NCBI GenBank assembly: GCA_013396995.1
Contig: VWZP01009170.1
Span: 827,686 to 891,685 of the forward strand
Direction: 5' to 3'
DNA from: Dicaeum eximium
Taxonomy: Eukaryota; Chordata; Aves; Passeriformes; Dicaeidae
Length of the DNA stretch: 64,000 nucleotides
In this document: positions 49,412-60,638 of the stretch, piece by piece
Position numbering within the stretch: position 1 is the stretch's first letter
How the letters are laid out: each line of letters begins with the position of its first letter
Made by a program: the position numbers and the translations under genes
Notes under the pieces: model-generated
The model's database searches: none
What the model was told of the DNA's origin: nothing
The model's input: only the letters and a program-made list of their open reading frames with translations

Positions 49412-49637
49412 GGGGAGGTTCAGGTTGGACTTCAGGAGGATTTTTTCCACAGAAAGGCTGATTAGACATTGGAATGGGCTGCCCAGGGCAGTAGTGGAGT
49501 CACTGGCCCTTGAGGTGTTTAAGGGAAGACTGGATGTGGCACTCGGTGCCATGTTGTAGTTGACAAGGTGGTGTTGGGTCAAAGGTTGGACTTGATGATC
49601 TCAGAGATCTTTTCCAACCTCATTGATTCTGTGATTT
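49412..49637 (+). mobile_element. CR1 LINE 3' end, short copy
   Basis: About 225 bp matching the last part of CR1. Recognisable landmarks in order are TTCAGGTTGGACTTCAGGA, ACATTGGAATGGGCTGCCCA, AGACTGGATGTGGCACT, GGTGCCATG, GGTTGGACTTGATGATCTC and TTCCAACCTCATTGATTCTG. It ends in the CR1 3' terminal GATTCTGTGATT. It is heavily 5'-truncated. By eye it stays closer to the CR1 pattern than the copy at 41374, and its 3' UTR is of a different subtype, so the two are separate insertions. It has no coding capacity. Confidence 0.95.
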
Positions 49638-50147
49638 AATGACACAGAATAGCTATTTGGTTCAAATATTTTTTCAAATGTTCCCATCAAAGAAGCAGCC
49701 CATCTCTCTTGACTCAGAAAAACAAAATACTGAAAAAGTATACCAGCATCTGGAAACAGTGCTCTGAACTGGAAAATCACAGGCTCTGGTTTGTCTACAG
49801 TGTCCACATACATGACTGGAAAATTATTCAATTCTTGGGAAATCTAATTTTAATAGGTCTGATAGGCCTTCATCCAATGGGCCTTTGTGAACCTTTTAAC
49901 TTCTCTCCGTATTTCCTTAAATCTGGATTTTTTTGCAAGTTATTTCTATCCTGTTCTTCCACACTGCCCTTCCACTGACTGCTTTAAAACAAGTCAAGCT
50001 TCTCTAGCACATGTGGCTTTCCACAGCTCAACTATGCTCCCTGGAATAGTAATTGCTTTGCCAGATCAGTTTTTTTGGAAAGGCTTCCAAACAGTGATCT
50101 AATAAACCTAATATGTTAAAATAATTCAGTATTCAACAAGTGTTTGG
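49638..50147. other. Non-coding DNA, nothing recognised
   Basis: AT-rich, with no supportable features. Confidence 0.55.
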
Positions 50148-50196
50148 CGAGACGAGGGATGTTCTTGGACTCGGTATCCGAGGACTGTAGAACACG
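50148..50196. other. Small CpG-dense patch
   Basis: Five CpGs in 49 bases, including CTCGG-TAT-CCGAG, a 5-bp hairpin. The minus strand is stop-free across the patch, but no protein motif is recognised. The meaning is unknown. Confidence 0.25.
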
Positions 50197-51210
50197 TAGT
50201 GTCTTACTGTGCTTGCAGTGCTGTAGCTGATTTTATACTTTGGTGCCTGTAGAGTTGTTCAGGTCTTTTTTCCCCCAGTCTTTCTTTTATCCCTGGTCTG
50301 TGATCTTAATTCCTGAGGTAGGAGCATGTACATTGGGCAGGTCAGCGTTCAGAAGGGGCTTTCTCCAGCTGCGTGCTCTCCGTGCTTGTTGGCCTGGTGA
50401 GAATTTGTACTAATACATTTCCTTTAGCTGGATGCTGAGCTGATTGACTCTGTCATCACCTGCTGGATTTCTTCAGACCTGGGGGATTTGGAGAGGCCAG
50501 TGGGAAGGTGGAACCACTGTTCAGCAAACTGGAGTTTAGTTGTTCCTCCTCCTCCCTCCCAGAAACAGAAGGACTGTTTCCAAAGTAATTGATGGATAGA
50601 AAGGAGGTAAAAATCTTAACGAGACATTAAGTGGTTTTGTTGAAGGAGAATTTTTCTAGGAACAGACGGAGGCCTAAGGAGGACCTAGGGTCTTGTCAAG
50701 GACTGTTTTTTATGTCTTTCTCTTCCTGGATTTTGTGTGTGTTGACATCCACATTATACATATATATATATGTATGTAAGTATAAAATCTATTGAAAAAA
50801 AGGGAATGAAGTTTGCTGTCTCTGTGGTATTGACTGAGGAGTTGGCCCATTGGCTTGAAAAGCTCCAAATTTTCCTGTCTCTGCCCATATCTCTTTTTTT
50901 TGTTTTTTTTTTTTTTCTCTTTGAAAAGAGTTTTGTCCTTTCTAACACTTTCCCCCAGTTTGTAGAAAGCAAGGTCAGCGATGGTAATCCCGATGAGCAG
51001 GGCCTGAGGCTGTTTCTCTCACAAGTCTGCTTTTGTTCTGTTAAGGGTCCTTGCTTTGGTGGGAAATTCTTGAATCCTGTATTTTTGCTGCCTCCAATAT
51101 CTCTGAGAAGGTTTTAAAACCCTTTAAAAATTGCTGTAGCTCCAGGTGGCTCTGATTAATGACCACAGATAGCACTGCTGTTTTCCCTCGGTGCCAGCAC
51201 TAACAATGAG
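50197..51210. other. Non-coding DNA with TA and T low-complexity tracts
   Basis: A TATATA-type run lies at 50753-50780, and T8-G-T14 at 50894-50916. The 115-codon frame across the T tract is compositional. No genes were identified. Confidence 0.55.
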
Positions 51211-51280
51211 AGACCATCCCTGCCCTGGAGAGCTCATGGTGTAAGGAGAGGACAAGAGACAGCCAACAGACAGAGCAAGC
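51211..51280 (-). repeat. Possible ancient LINE/MIR-like relic
   Basis: The segment reads ACCATCCCTGCCCTGGAGAG, then an AGCTCA word and a purine/ACAGACAG-rich stretch. This resembles the reverse complement of the tail shared by ancient amniote CR1-L3/L2/MIR-type elements (CTCC...GGGCAGGGA). It is only about 70 bases and heavily diverged, and chance similarity is possible. Confidence 0.3.
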
Positions 51281-53440
51281 CCAGTACGATGAAGTGGTGA
51301 TCAGGAATTTTGGGTTGGTCAGCAGCAGCTGCTGTCAAGGAATCTCTTCTGCCAGCAGCTGGAATTGGCTGGTTAGGTGGAGCAGGCCACTCTAGGTCTT
51401 TATTTCCATGCAGTCTGTACGCAGGAAAGAAATATCAATGGTAGTGAGACTACCTGAATTTCACAGATAACAGTTATTAGTATGAGAAAAGAGGCAAAAT
51501 GTTTTTTCCATGTCTACCAAGTCCAGCAGAGGAGAGGGGAGTAGTGTGAGGAGAAATGTGCCACATGAGAGTGGAAATGGCAGGAATAACTCATTCTGTG
51601 CTTAGGGAAGGGAGCTGTGCTTACCGTGGGCTTCAGTACCTGTTGTACATCATGTCCATCCTGGGTTTTAAGCTTTTCCCAGGAAGTGCACCAATTCTGT
51701 TTGCCTAAGTCAGTACAGGCATTTACTGTCCAGAGGTTTTCAAAGCAAGGTGAAATAATGGTGTTCTAATAAAACATTTGATGACTTTAATTTCTCATAT
51801 CTAGATATGGTATCTAACTGTCTAAGGACCAAAAATGAACTGAATACTTTTAGCTGGCATGCCATGTCCTGATTTAAAATGTTTATCTATAACATATAAC
51901 CCTTTTTTTCCCCCAGTGTCTTCTGAGATTATGCAGAGTACTAAATTTCCAGAAATAGATGTTTAACCTATGAGAACATGAGACTGGACTGCCTGCTTTT
52001 CTCCTTCTTGTTGTGCAAAAGTTTTGGAGTTAAAAGCACTGTTGACTTAGATTGGTTTAAGATGTTCTCTTCCATTCTCCTGTATTTATCAGTGACAATA
52101 TTCTGCTTGTGTAATGTGTACCCATCTCAAAGCATCATAACAAGATCAAGTGGGTAATAGAGGTTTGAGATGCCTTGCTTTCTTCCTAGAAAACTACACA
52201 ACATGGTGAAACAGAAGCCCAGACAAATAATTAATTATTTACTCTAAAAATAGAAAGTAAGAGACAAGCTACATAAAAATAACGAAGTCCTGCCTTCAGA
52301 GACTGCTATTTAGCCACACATAAAAGAGTAGTGACCTGTGTCTCTTGTGAAGAAAAGATGATGGCAATTAATGTTTTTCTACAAAGCTTCCCTTCTAAAA
52401 CATTTTCTGAATTACAGAAAAAGGTGTAAGGGAGTACTACAGAACAAAAAAAACCCAAGTGGATTTAAATTAACAAATAGTCGTGATAAATTAGCACTCA
52501 CTATCATGATAAAAGTCTAATAAAGGAATATTTAAAAAAAAATTTCCCTTCTCACCCTCCGCTCCTGAAGAAATTAAATAACACTGACAGTTCAGACACT
52601 TGCTAGAGAAAGCAACCTGGGTGATTAATCTGTTTAGTTCTCTGACTGACATTTACACAGCTAATTGTGTAGTGATGATGCTTCTTTAATGGGTCTGAAT
52701 ATTAATGGAAGATTTGGTTAAAGCTGGAACTTGTTTGTTTAAGAATATCGCCGGAGAAATAAGAATGCTTCATCAACTTCAGAGTTTCATCACGGGTTTT
52801 ATGACATATCATGGAACTTTAGTGCTTTTATGACTTGTAAAAAAACTTGCTTGGATGTTTGACATTCTGTGCTTCAAGGAATCCTGATTGGCAGTTGATT
52901 AGCCTTTTGCTCAAGTCATTATCTTCTTTAGTGAAATTAGTTGGCTAGAAAATTGCATTGTAATTCATCAAGGGGAAAGGAGCATTTCAAAAGCTCTTGA
53001 GAGTGTGATCCTTTTTATTTAGTATACAATATGAATTATTTTCCTAGCGAGCTCTTCTAAAATTTCCTATTCATCATATTATAGCAGCTTGTATTAAGTT
53101 ATTATCTTGGTCTTCATTTCAGTCTTTTCACAAAACTAGGTGATACCTGTGTTTAAATCAGCTCATGAGTAATACTGAAGGATGCGTGTACAAGAGTTTG
53201 GTTTTGAATCAGAAAAGCACTGAAACAGGTCTTTAGAAATAAACCCAAATGCATGGAAAACTCCTCTCATTATATTTAACACAATGCTAGTAGATATTAC
53301 TCACTCAAAAGGAAAGTTTTTTGCAAAAGCCATGCTAATAAATACTGCAGAAATGTTATAGTAGGGGGACGAAAATGCATTTGCAGGAGGAGCATTAGTT
53401 TTGCAAAGTCTGTGGCGTACAGAAAGAAGCTAAGACAATA
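51281..53440. other. Non-coding AT-rich DNA, nothing recognised
   Basis: About 2.2 kb with no open frame of note and no repeat family. A few isolated CpGs lie near 52749-52795. Confidence 0.6.
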
Positions 53441-53790
53441 GTTTTGATGAATGTTCCTCATTACCTAAGTGGAAAGTAGGGTGCTGAAGCACAGTGCTGA
53501 TGAGGGGGGTGTGCTGGAGGTCACCTGCTGGAAGCACTGGGGAAGATTTTCCCTGCCTTGGCTTCAGGGAGCCGGCTTGTCTCCTCCTGACACCTTCCTG
53601 CTCTGCCTGGGGACTGCGAGAGCTCAGCTCAAACGTGACATGGAACAGCAACGAGAGGACAGGACCTGCATTCCTCTGAAACAGTGGGATCCTGCCCATC
53701 CCCTCCAGCCCCCTCAAATCACACGTGCAGGGACAGACCAGCTCTGGTGTCTGGGGACTGTCATGCCCTGCGTGAGGGGCTGGACCACAG
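53441..53790. other. GC-rich patch with overlapping frames on both strands
   Basis: GC-rich over about 350 bases. Frames of 95 (minus) and 123 (plus) codons overlap here, consistent with low stop frequency in GC-rich DNA. No motif or splice context supports an exon. Confidence 0.4.
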
Positions 53791-56700
53791 GTTTCTTCTC
53801 ACCAATATTTCTGATTGCTCTGCACCATATTTCAGTTTGATTCCCTTCTTGCACTTGGGTTGTGGAATGTAACTGGTTTTCTGTGGTGTTGTTTCATGCA
53901 CTGTAGATAATTCTCTTTTTCTTTTTGTCTTAGTAGTTCTTCAATCTCCGGCCATGGCTTAAGGTCACCTTAGGCATAAAGAGATGCTTTTTGACACACT
54001 GAGTGTCACCAGCTTCATTAACTTCAGTTTTTTATACAATTAACAAGGCTTTTTGATGGTGTTTTACTGCAAGCATGCTTGGTTTTAGATGTTTTAAAGC
54101 AGCATCTGGATATTAGAATTTCTAGTTGAATTAAATATATATTTAAGTGAAATACAGACACATGTACCTTGTAAAATTAGCTACTATGCAATGATTATCC
54201 AGTGGAATTTAATTCCTAGCTTGCTGATAATCTCTTCCTACACAGAAAGACAGAAAACATTTTTATCATTACATTTAGCATTCCTCCTGTGAAAGTCAGT
54301 AAGAAAACACGTCAGATGAAATAAGAACATTCTTTGCATGTGTTCTAATAGCAATTAAGTCACTGGACATCCTCTAAGTCCTTAATTAAGATGATGGGTT
54401 TGTATGTAGCCTTGTTCCAGTATTGACAGACTTGTCTGCCCAAGAACCATTTAATGAATCACCTCACTGTTGAAAATAATAATGGGCATCTCCCATAAAC
54501 TAAAGCATCACCAAACTTCTCTGTTTGTCTTCTCTGTGCTGGGACAGGCTTATTCATCATGCCATTCCATTTCCACTGCACCGTTATTATTGCCACTCTA
54601 TGCTACTGCTCCCTCTTATCTGATAAACAAGTAGCAAAAATACTTTGGGCAAAACCAAGTCAATTTAAATTATATTTACTGTAAATGATCCAAAAAAAGA
54701 GTTGCAGAAAGTTGCCTTTCTACTTTGAAATTCAGTTTTGCACATTTTGTGTTGCATGTTTTGTATCTTTCCTCCTTTAATTATTGTTGTTATAATAGAA
54801 CAAGTGAGGTTTTTTTTTCTAATGTAAAATCCTAAACTCCTGGAGTAATAAAACATACCTATATTACACTCTGTACAAAATATTTGTCAGAAGGAGTAAT
54901 TAAAATTAATTAGTGCTTCTGGCAAAGGTTTAATTGTGCCCTAAAGGTATTGAGCACTGAACTGGAAGATGTTTTTAAGCGTTTCCTACAAAGTAAACAA
55001 AACAAATTTCTTTAAAAGCAAGACTGCTTTGAGAGTCGACCCATACCATTGCAGCTTGCTTCTCACATTTATTGATCACTCCTTGTCTTCCCAAGAGGAA
55101 CTGCAGACTCTCCAGGAAGCACAGTCAGCTCCAAGCTGTTCCTCTTGGCGGCCGTGCTCTGACCACACGATAAATTATTACACTCATGCCTAAAATAGAG
55201 GATGGGGGGATTGGTCCTGTGTGCTCCTCCACCCCCAGATGTTACATTTCGATATGCCTGCCCAGAGTGCTGCACAGCCTTTCGTTATTTACAGGAGCCA
55301 GAGCAGCAGCCAGTGTAATGATGGTGTTTGGTGTGTCTATAGTTCTTCTATCTCAGGAATGTAAAGTACTTTACCAACACGAGTTAAACAAGCGTTATCT
55401 TTCCATCATTACTATTAAGTGGCGTTACTGGAATAATCAGCCTGCTATTAACTGGAGTTTCTCTCTTCTCCAGTCATATTTAGCTTGGTGAAATAATTCA
55501 CATACTGTGTGCTCGTATTTCCTTACTTCTGTTCCTTTTCCTTTGTACCTCACTCCTTTAGGACTACTTTTGGAGGAAGGAACTTGATTTTTTAAAGAAT
55601 GTTTGTTCTCTTACTGTGAAACTGAAAAAAAAAAATCATTTCATAGGAAAGTTGTTTTAGAAATTGTTTAAGAAATTGTAAGAGGTCATTCTCCAAAGTC
55701 AGGCTCTCTAAGGCCCTGTCTCAATGTGTGCTGCAGAGTAGCTGGAATATGCTGCTTTCTCAAATGCTTGTAGAGTTGCCAGAACACCTTTTAGACAGAG
55801 GGAGAAATAGAATCTTAAAAAATTGTTTGGCAGTAGTGATGGGCTGCCCTGTATGGTTCTAAAGCTTCTTGGCAATATTGTATAACTCCTCTGTCTAGGA
55901 AGAATATAAAAGTTGCAGACAGCTTTTATCTAACGTGACAGGGTGCAGTAAAATGTGGTACTCACAGCTCAGGAGGTGCTATCTCTCCAAATGCTGCCAA
56001 AATATATCGGTGTGCCACAATACAGGGCTGCTTTATTAAACTCCCTAAACGAGAAAGTGCGATGGGATTTGCACATTTCCTGTCTCACTAGCCAGAAGTA
56101 CCTCTGTTCCCTTTCTTAGGGAAAACCTTGTACTTGTAGGATATTCACTTTATGATTTGAGACCTCGTATCACTCATTTGCTTGCAAAGTGTGATGGGGG
56201 AAAACCACCAGGAAAGGCTTTGCTCTGTGGCCTTGCTGGTTGTTGTGGAAGGGCATTTTGTAAACTCTGGTGTTGCTAAGTCAAGAAGTCATGCAGAGGG
56301 CAGGGGATATCTTACAGGTACAAGATGTGCTTTTCTCCAAGCAGAAAGACAACTCTGGTCCTTTCACAGCATATTTTCAATTCCTTTCCCTGGCAGATGT
56401 CAGAGTAACACCATTTGAAAGGGGGGGGAATGTGGGGCATCCTCTAGATTGTAACTTTAAGTCACCAATACCTGTCCTGGAAGAATTTCCAAAATCTGTC
56501 CTTCCATTTTCTGCTGTGTTTCTGAATCTTCTGAGCTAGATGAAGTATTTGAACACAACTTTATATTATGTTCCCATTCTTTAATGATCATTGTGCTTGA
56601 CAAAAGATACATATTATTTAGGGAAAAAAAAAAAAAGTACAAGTGTAGATTCATGCTTAAAATTTGTAGTATTTCTTCCTTTGGTAAAATTGACTAGAAT

Positions 56701-56877
56701 CATTACAGAAGGGCATACGGAAAAGAAATCAAATTTCATGTTTTCTAATCTTACACATACTAAATTCCTTTTACAATGATTTTTAGGCTGCACTATGTTA
56801 AGTCAGGTCTGTTACTTGCCTCTTCTGGGGAATGTCTGCATATGTTCCTGAGTGTAATAACATCTCTTCTTTTTCTA
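53791..56877. other. Non-coding DNA, nothing recognised
   Basis: About 3.1 kb, mostly AT-rich. It contains a poly(A) run near 55626-55636, a G8 run near 56420-56427 and A13 near 56624-56636. No repeat family is identified. Confidence 0.55.
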
Positions 56878-56893
56878 TTTTTTTTTTTTTTTT
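56878..56893 (+). repeat. Poly(T) run, 16 bases
   Basis: A pure T16 not adjoining a recognisable retroelement. Confidence 0.85.
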
Positions 56894-59800
56894 GGTAGCT
56901 TTTCTTTTCAGTAGTATAGAAGAATTGCATTTATGCTCTTGGGAACTGTTAATGGATTTGATTCAGTAAAGCACTTTTTGTATGAATAGATAACATTTAT
57001 CATTTGTTTAATAACTGTCAATTTATGTACTGATGTTGAATAATCAAAAGTAAGATAGAGAACACATTTGGTTATTTAACAATGCCATTTGACTGTCTAT
57101 AGTGTTTTAAGAAGTGCTATATAATTATACATGTGAGAGAGACATTGGCAGCACAGGTACTTAGAAAGAATTTGTTTGTTTGTTGAAAAAAGGATATGTT
57201 TAACGAAAGCTTAATTGCTGTTTTCCCATACCTGTGCCAGGGAACAGGAGCACTGCAGTTGGTGTGGTGCTTTGTGCATTCACCCAAGCATCTCTGCTTC
57301 CAGTGGAGAATCCTCCCAGCATCCTCATTTATGCAGAGACCTTTCTGAGACCCACATTCACCTTCTGTGGTGCCTCATGTGTATTGTATCCAATTTTATT
57401 TAAGGAAAAAAAAAAAAAGGTTTGTTTTGCAGAGTGTAAATCCATTTCTGCTTTACTTTGTAGCAGTTTTTGTTTTGATGTGTGATCAAGCAGTATCTGG
57501 CCTAGTGTAGGTAAATGGAGCGGGAAAATTGGGGAGAAAATACAACAATCACACAAGGGGAGCAGAGCCATGAATACCTAATTGGCTGTAGTGATGGCTG
57601 TGCCCATACACACGTTATTTTTGAGTTTGTTTTAGCAAGGCTTGGCTTTTAACTCTTTCACAAAGCTGAAGACCAGAATTTATTTAGAAAGGACCATTAA
57701 AGAGACCAAAGGCAACAAAGTGGGAAGCTTTCCTCTCAGTTAAGGAATGTTGTGTGTTGCAAGAAATCACTCTCCTTACTGTCCATTGCATCATGGGAAT
57801 GATTTATTTTGTCCTTGAGATTAATTTAGGAATTGATCCATGGAAATGAGAATGGTGACACTGGCTGCTGGGTCTTCTGGCTCGCCCTGGCACTGATACA
57901 CTGCAAAAAGCTTTAGATACATATCTCTGCACTTCTCCCTTCCTCCTGCTGCAGCCCCTCTGATTTTGGTGTTTGAAGGCATTGAACCCTGGGTTACATG
58001 GATATATAATGTTACTATTAAAGCACTTCTGCATCATTTTAAGTTTAAGCATAGCCTGAAGCCAATAAGTAGAAGGAGGTTTAAGAGGAAGGAAGGGGCT
58101 CTTTTGGAACTGTTCTGCAATGATTTTTTGATTGCTCACAGAGTTCTGGAGGCAGATGTGGCCAAGGTCTTATAGATGAAGAGGCTGGTTGGACTCCTGA
58201 ACCACAAAGACCTTTTATGATAAACAGATGGTGCCAAAATTTGGACTAAATCCATTGTGGAATTACCAAGGGACATTGTCTTTTTGGGAAGTGCTGTTTA
58301 AATGTGTCTCTGTGTTTGACAGGGACAAAGTATACCTCCAGATTTGCTGGAATTAAAACTTAATTAGGCCAGGTTTCTCTGAGAAGCCCTAACAACTACA
58401 TTCTCCCTTAAAACCTGCAGGCTAATGAATAATAGAAGAAAAAGATTGAGCATGGCTATCTAAACTTTTTTTCTTGTCACTTTTTATTCTGTACTCTTCT
58501 GGGCTATCTATTTAAAATATCAAGGGAACATAAGTAGTTTCACAGTGATTAACTCTGGTGCTAAAAAAGGTGCAAATGCTGTCTCACAGAGCTGTTTTGT
58601 TGCTTTCAAGCAGGTAGGCTTGCAACACTAACTCATATTTGATAGGGAATCTGCTGAACATGAGGAAACGTTCAGATGGAATGATGGTGGATATTCCACC
58701 AATAAATGCCAGAGGTGGAAGTTGAAGCCCTGATGCTCACTGAGTCACCCTGTCAGCCACGTCCATGATCTTTCCTGTGTTTCATAAGTGTCCTGGCCAC
58801 AGTTGCACAGACTTCTCTTACTCATTCACAGATAGGCAGATTGCTGCAGTGTGACCTGGGACTCCTTGAAGTCTGAGACACTTTTGTCAGGGATTTCTTG
58901 TCCAACTGGAAAGGAAATAGTGATGGTATCAATTTGTGCTTTGGTTGGGCTCCATCCTATATTAGCAGTCTGCAGATTTTGAAACACTCTTACTCTGGTT
59001 TCCTTGTGCTGTCTGTTACCTACTATTAATTCCCAACACCTTATTTAATCTAAGGGTTATTTGCAGATGGGTTTGATAGAGAGTTACAAGTTTCAAAACA
59101 AGTAGATTTCTAAAACATTTCTAAAAACTGACATCCAGAGAGAAGCTAAAGCCTCTGTTAAGCTGGAGAAATCCAGGGAGACTCTACCATTATATATTTT
59201 GTTGGGATCATGTGGCTGGTGTATTTCATTTTAGCTATAGCATGTGTGACTTTTACCTGGCCAGCAACTCACAAAAGTCCAGGTTGGAGATGTGGAAGAG
59301 CTGTGTGAAGTGAGTGAAGGGGAGACAGGAGATCTGGGGCTTTCTGGAGCTACAGGGAGGGTTTGAGTAGTATTGGGAATACTACCCATCATTTTACCCT
59401 CAGTTTCCCTCACTGTGTTTTCCTATTTCTTGTCCATCTCCTTTACAAAGTACATAAAATTCTCTGACAAAAGAGCTGTTCAAAACAAATATTCTTCTAA
59501 TATCTGTATCTGTGCTGACATGCACATAAAACATTAATTAAGAAGGAATGATATATTGGTACTCAAATAAAAAAACATCCTATTTATTTAAAAAATCATG
59601 AAAGAAGTGTAGTTCAACAGAGAAAACTCTTTCAGAAAGTCACAAACATCACTCTTTACAACATTACTCTATCCCACTGAGTTTTGTATAATAATATTTT
59701 AAAAAATGTTTTAAAAAGTCTTTTGTTGGGATGTTTATGTAAGGGATTTCAATGGGCAAATAGGTTTGTTCAGGCAAAGCAATACTTAAACTCCAGGCCT

Positions 59801-60079
59801 TTGCATGTCAGTGTGAACTAATTAAAATCATATTGTGCAATGGGTCAAGAGATCAGGAAGTTGGCCTTCTAATTAGAAGACACAGTTATAAATAAAAACC
59901 TTGCTGTTGAAAAGGAAGAGCAAAATTAAGAAGAAGATATGGATGTGAGAAAAATAAATCAGAACCCTGGGTGTCTGCTGAGGGCTGCATTAAAGTCACC
60001 CCTTTGTCTCTTGCCTCTCAGTGTGGTACAGAGGGAGACTCGAGGCTTCAGCCTGTGCCTCATTAAGGCTCTTTGGGCT
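56894..60079. other. Non-coding DNA, nothing recognised
   Basis: About 3.2 kb, with a poly(A) run near 57406-57418. The 111-codon minus-strand frame at 57804-58139 has no motif. No interspersed repeat was recognised. Confidence 0.55.
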
Positions 60080-60105
60080 CGTCCTGCGCCGGCAGCGCCT
60101 GCCCG
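60080..60105. other. Small CpG-dense patch
   Basis: Five CpGs in 26 bases around GCGCCGGCAGCGCC. It is locally very GC-rich within AT-rich DNA. The 64-codon frame covering it (59939-60133) has no recognised domain. Regulatory function is unproven. Confidence 0.3.
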
Positions 60106-60579
60106 TGTTGTGCATGCCTCAGTCCTCAGATAACAAATAATAGCCTGGCCTCCCCAAACAGAGTCTGACTGGAGAATTCAGATCTGGTTTGTGTTTGCTG
60201 TCAGCTTACACCTTTCATCCTCCTTCATACTTTAGCTGCACCTATTTTTTTTTTTGTGGTTCTTGCTATCACCACAAATGGGCACCTTGCCAAAGTGGAT
60301 AGGTGTCCTCTTGGGACTGCTTCTGTGTGAGCCTTTTGTGCCAGTTATTGTTTAGCTTTCATTCTTAATAATTGAAAAGCATTTATTTTCAATAACATGT
60401 AGGTGTTGGGTGTTGTTTTACCCTGGAGCATAAACATAATTAGTAAAAATAATAACAATAAACAGGTTTTAGATGGTGGAAGAGCTCTTCAACTTTCTCT
60501 GTAGTTTTTCATCACTTCAGAAGGATGGAAGGCCAATCTAGTTCAACCATGCATTTGTTTTGTAAAGGGAACTTGAGCA
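60106..60579. other. Non-coding DNA, nothing recognised
   Basis: AT-rich, with a short T run near 60247-60255. Confidence 0.5.
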
Positions 60580-60638
60580 GGTGGTGGGACTGCATACCCT
60601 TAAGGGTCCAATCCAGCCTAATTATTCTCTGACTCTGA
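60580..60638 (+). mobile_element. Worn CR1 LINE 3' terminus
   Basis: About 59 bases resembling the CR1 3' end: GGGACTGCATACCCTTAAGG, then TCCAATCCAGCCTAATTATTC, then a degenerate terminal CTCTGACTCTGA. This follows the usual GATGACCTTTAAGGTCC-CCAACC-ATTCT order with many substitutions, suggesting an older insertion than the other two CR1 copies. Confidence 0.6.

Noticed and set aside
53469..53840. A 123-codon + strand frame in a GC-rich patch
   Set aside because: Overlaps a 95-codon frame on the opposite strand; GC-rich DNA has few stops, and no motif is visible.
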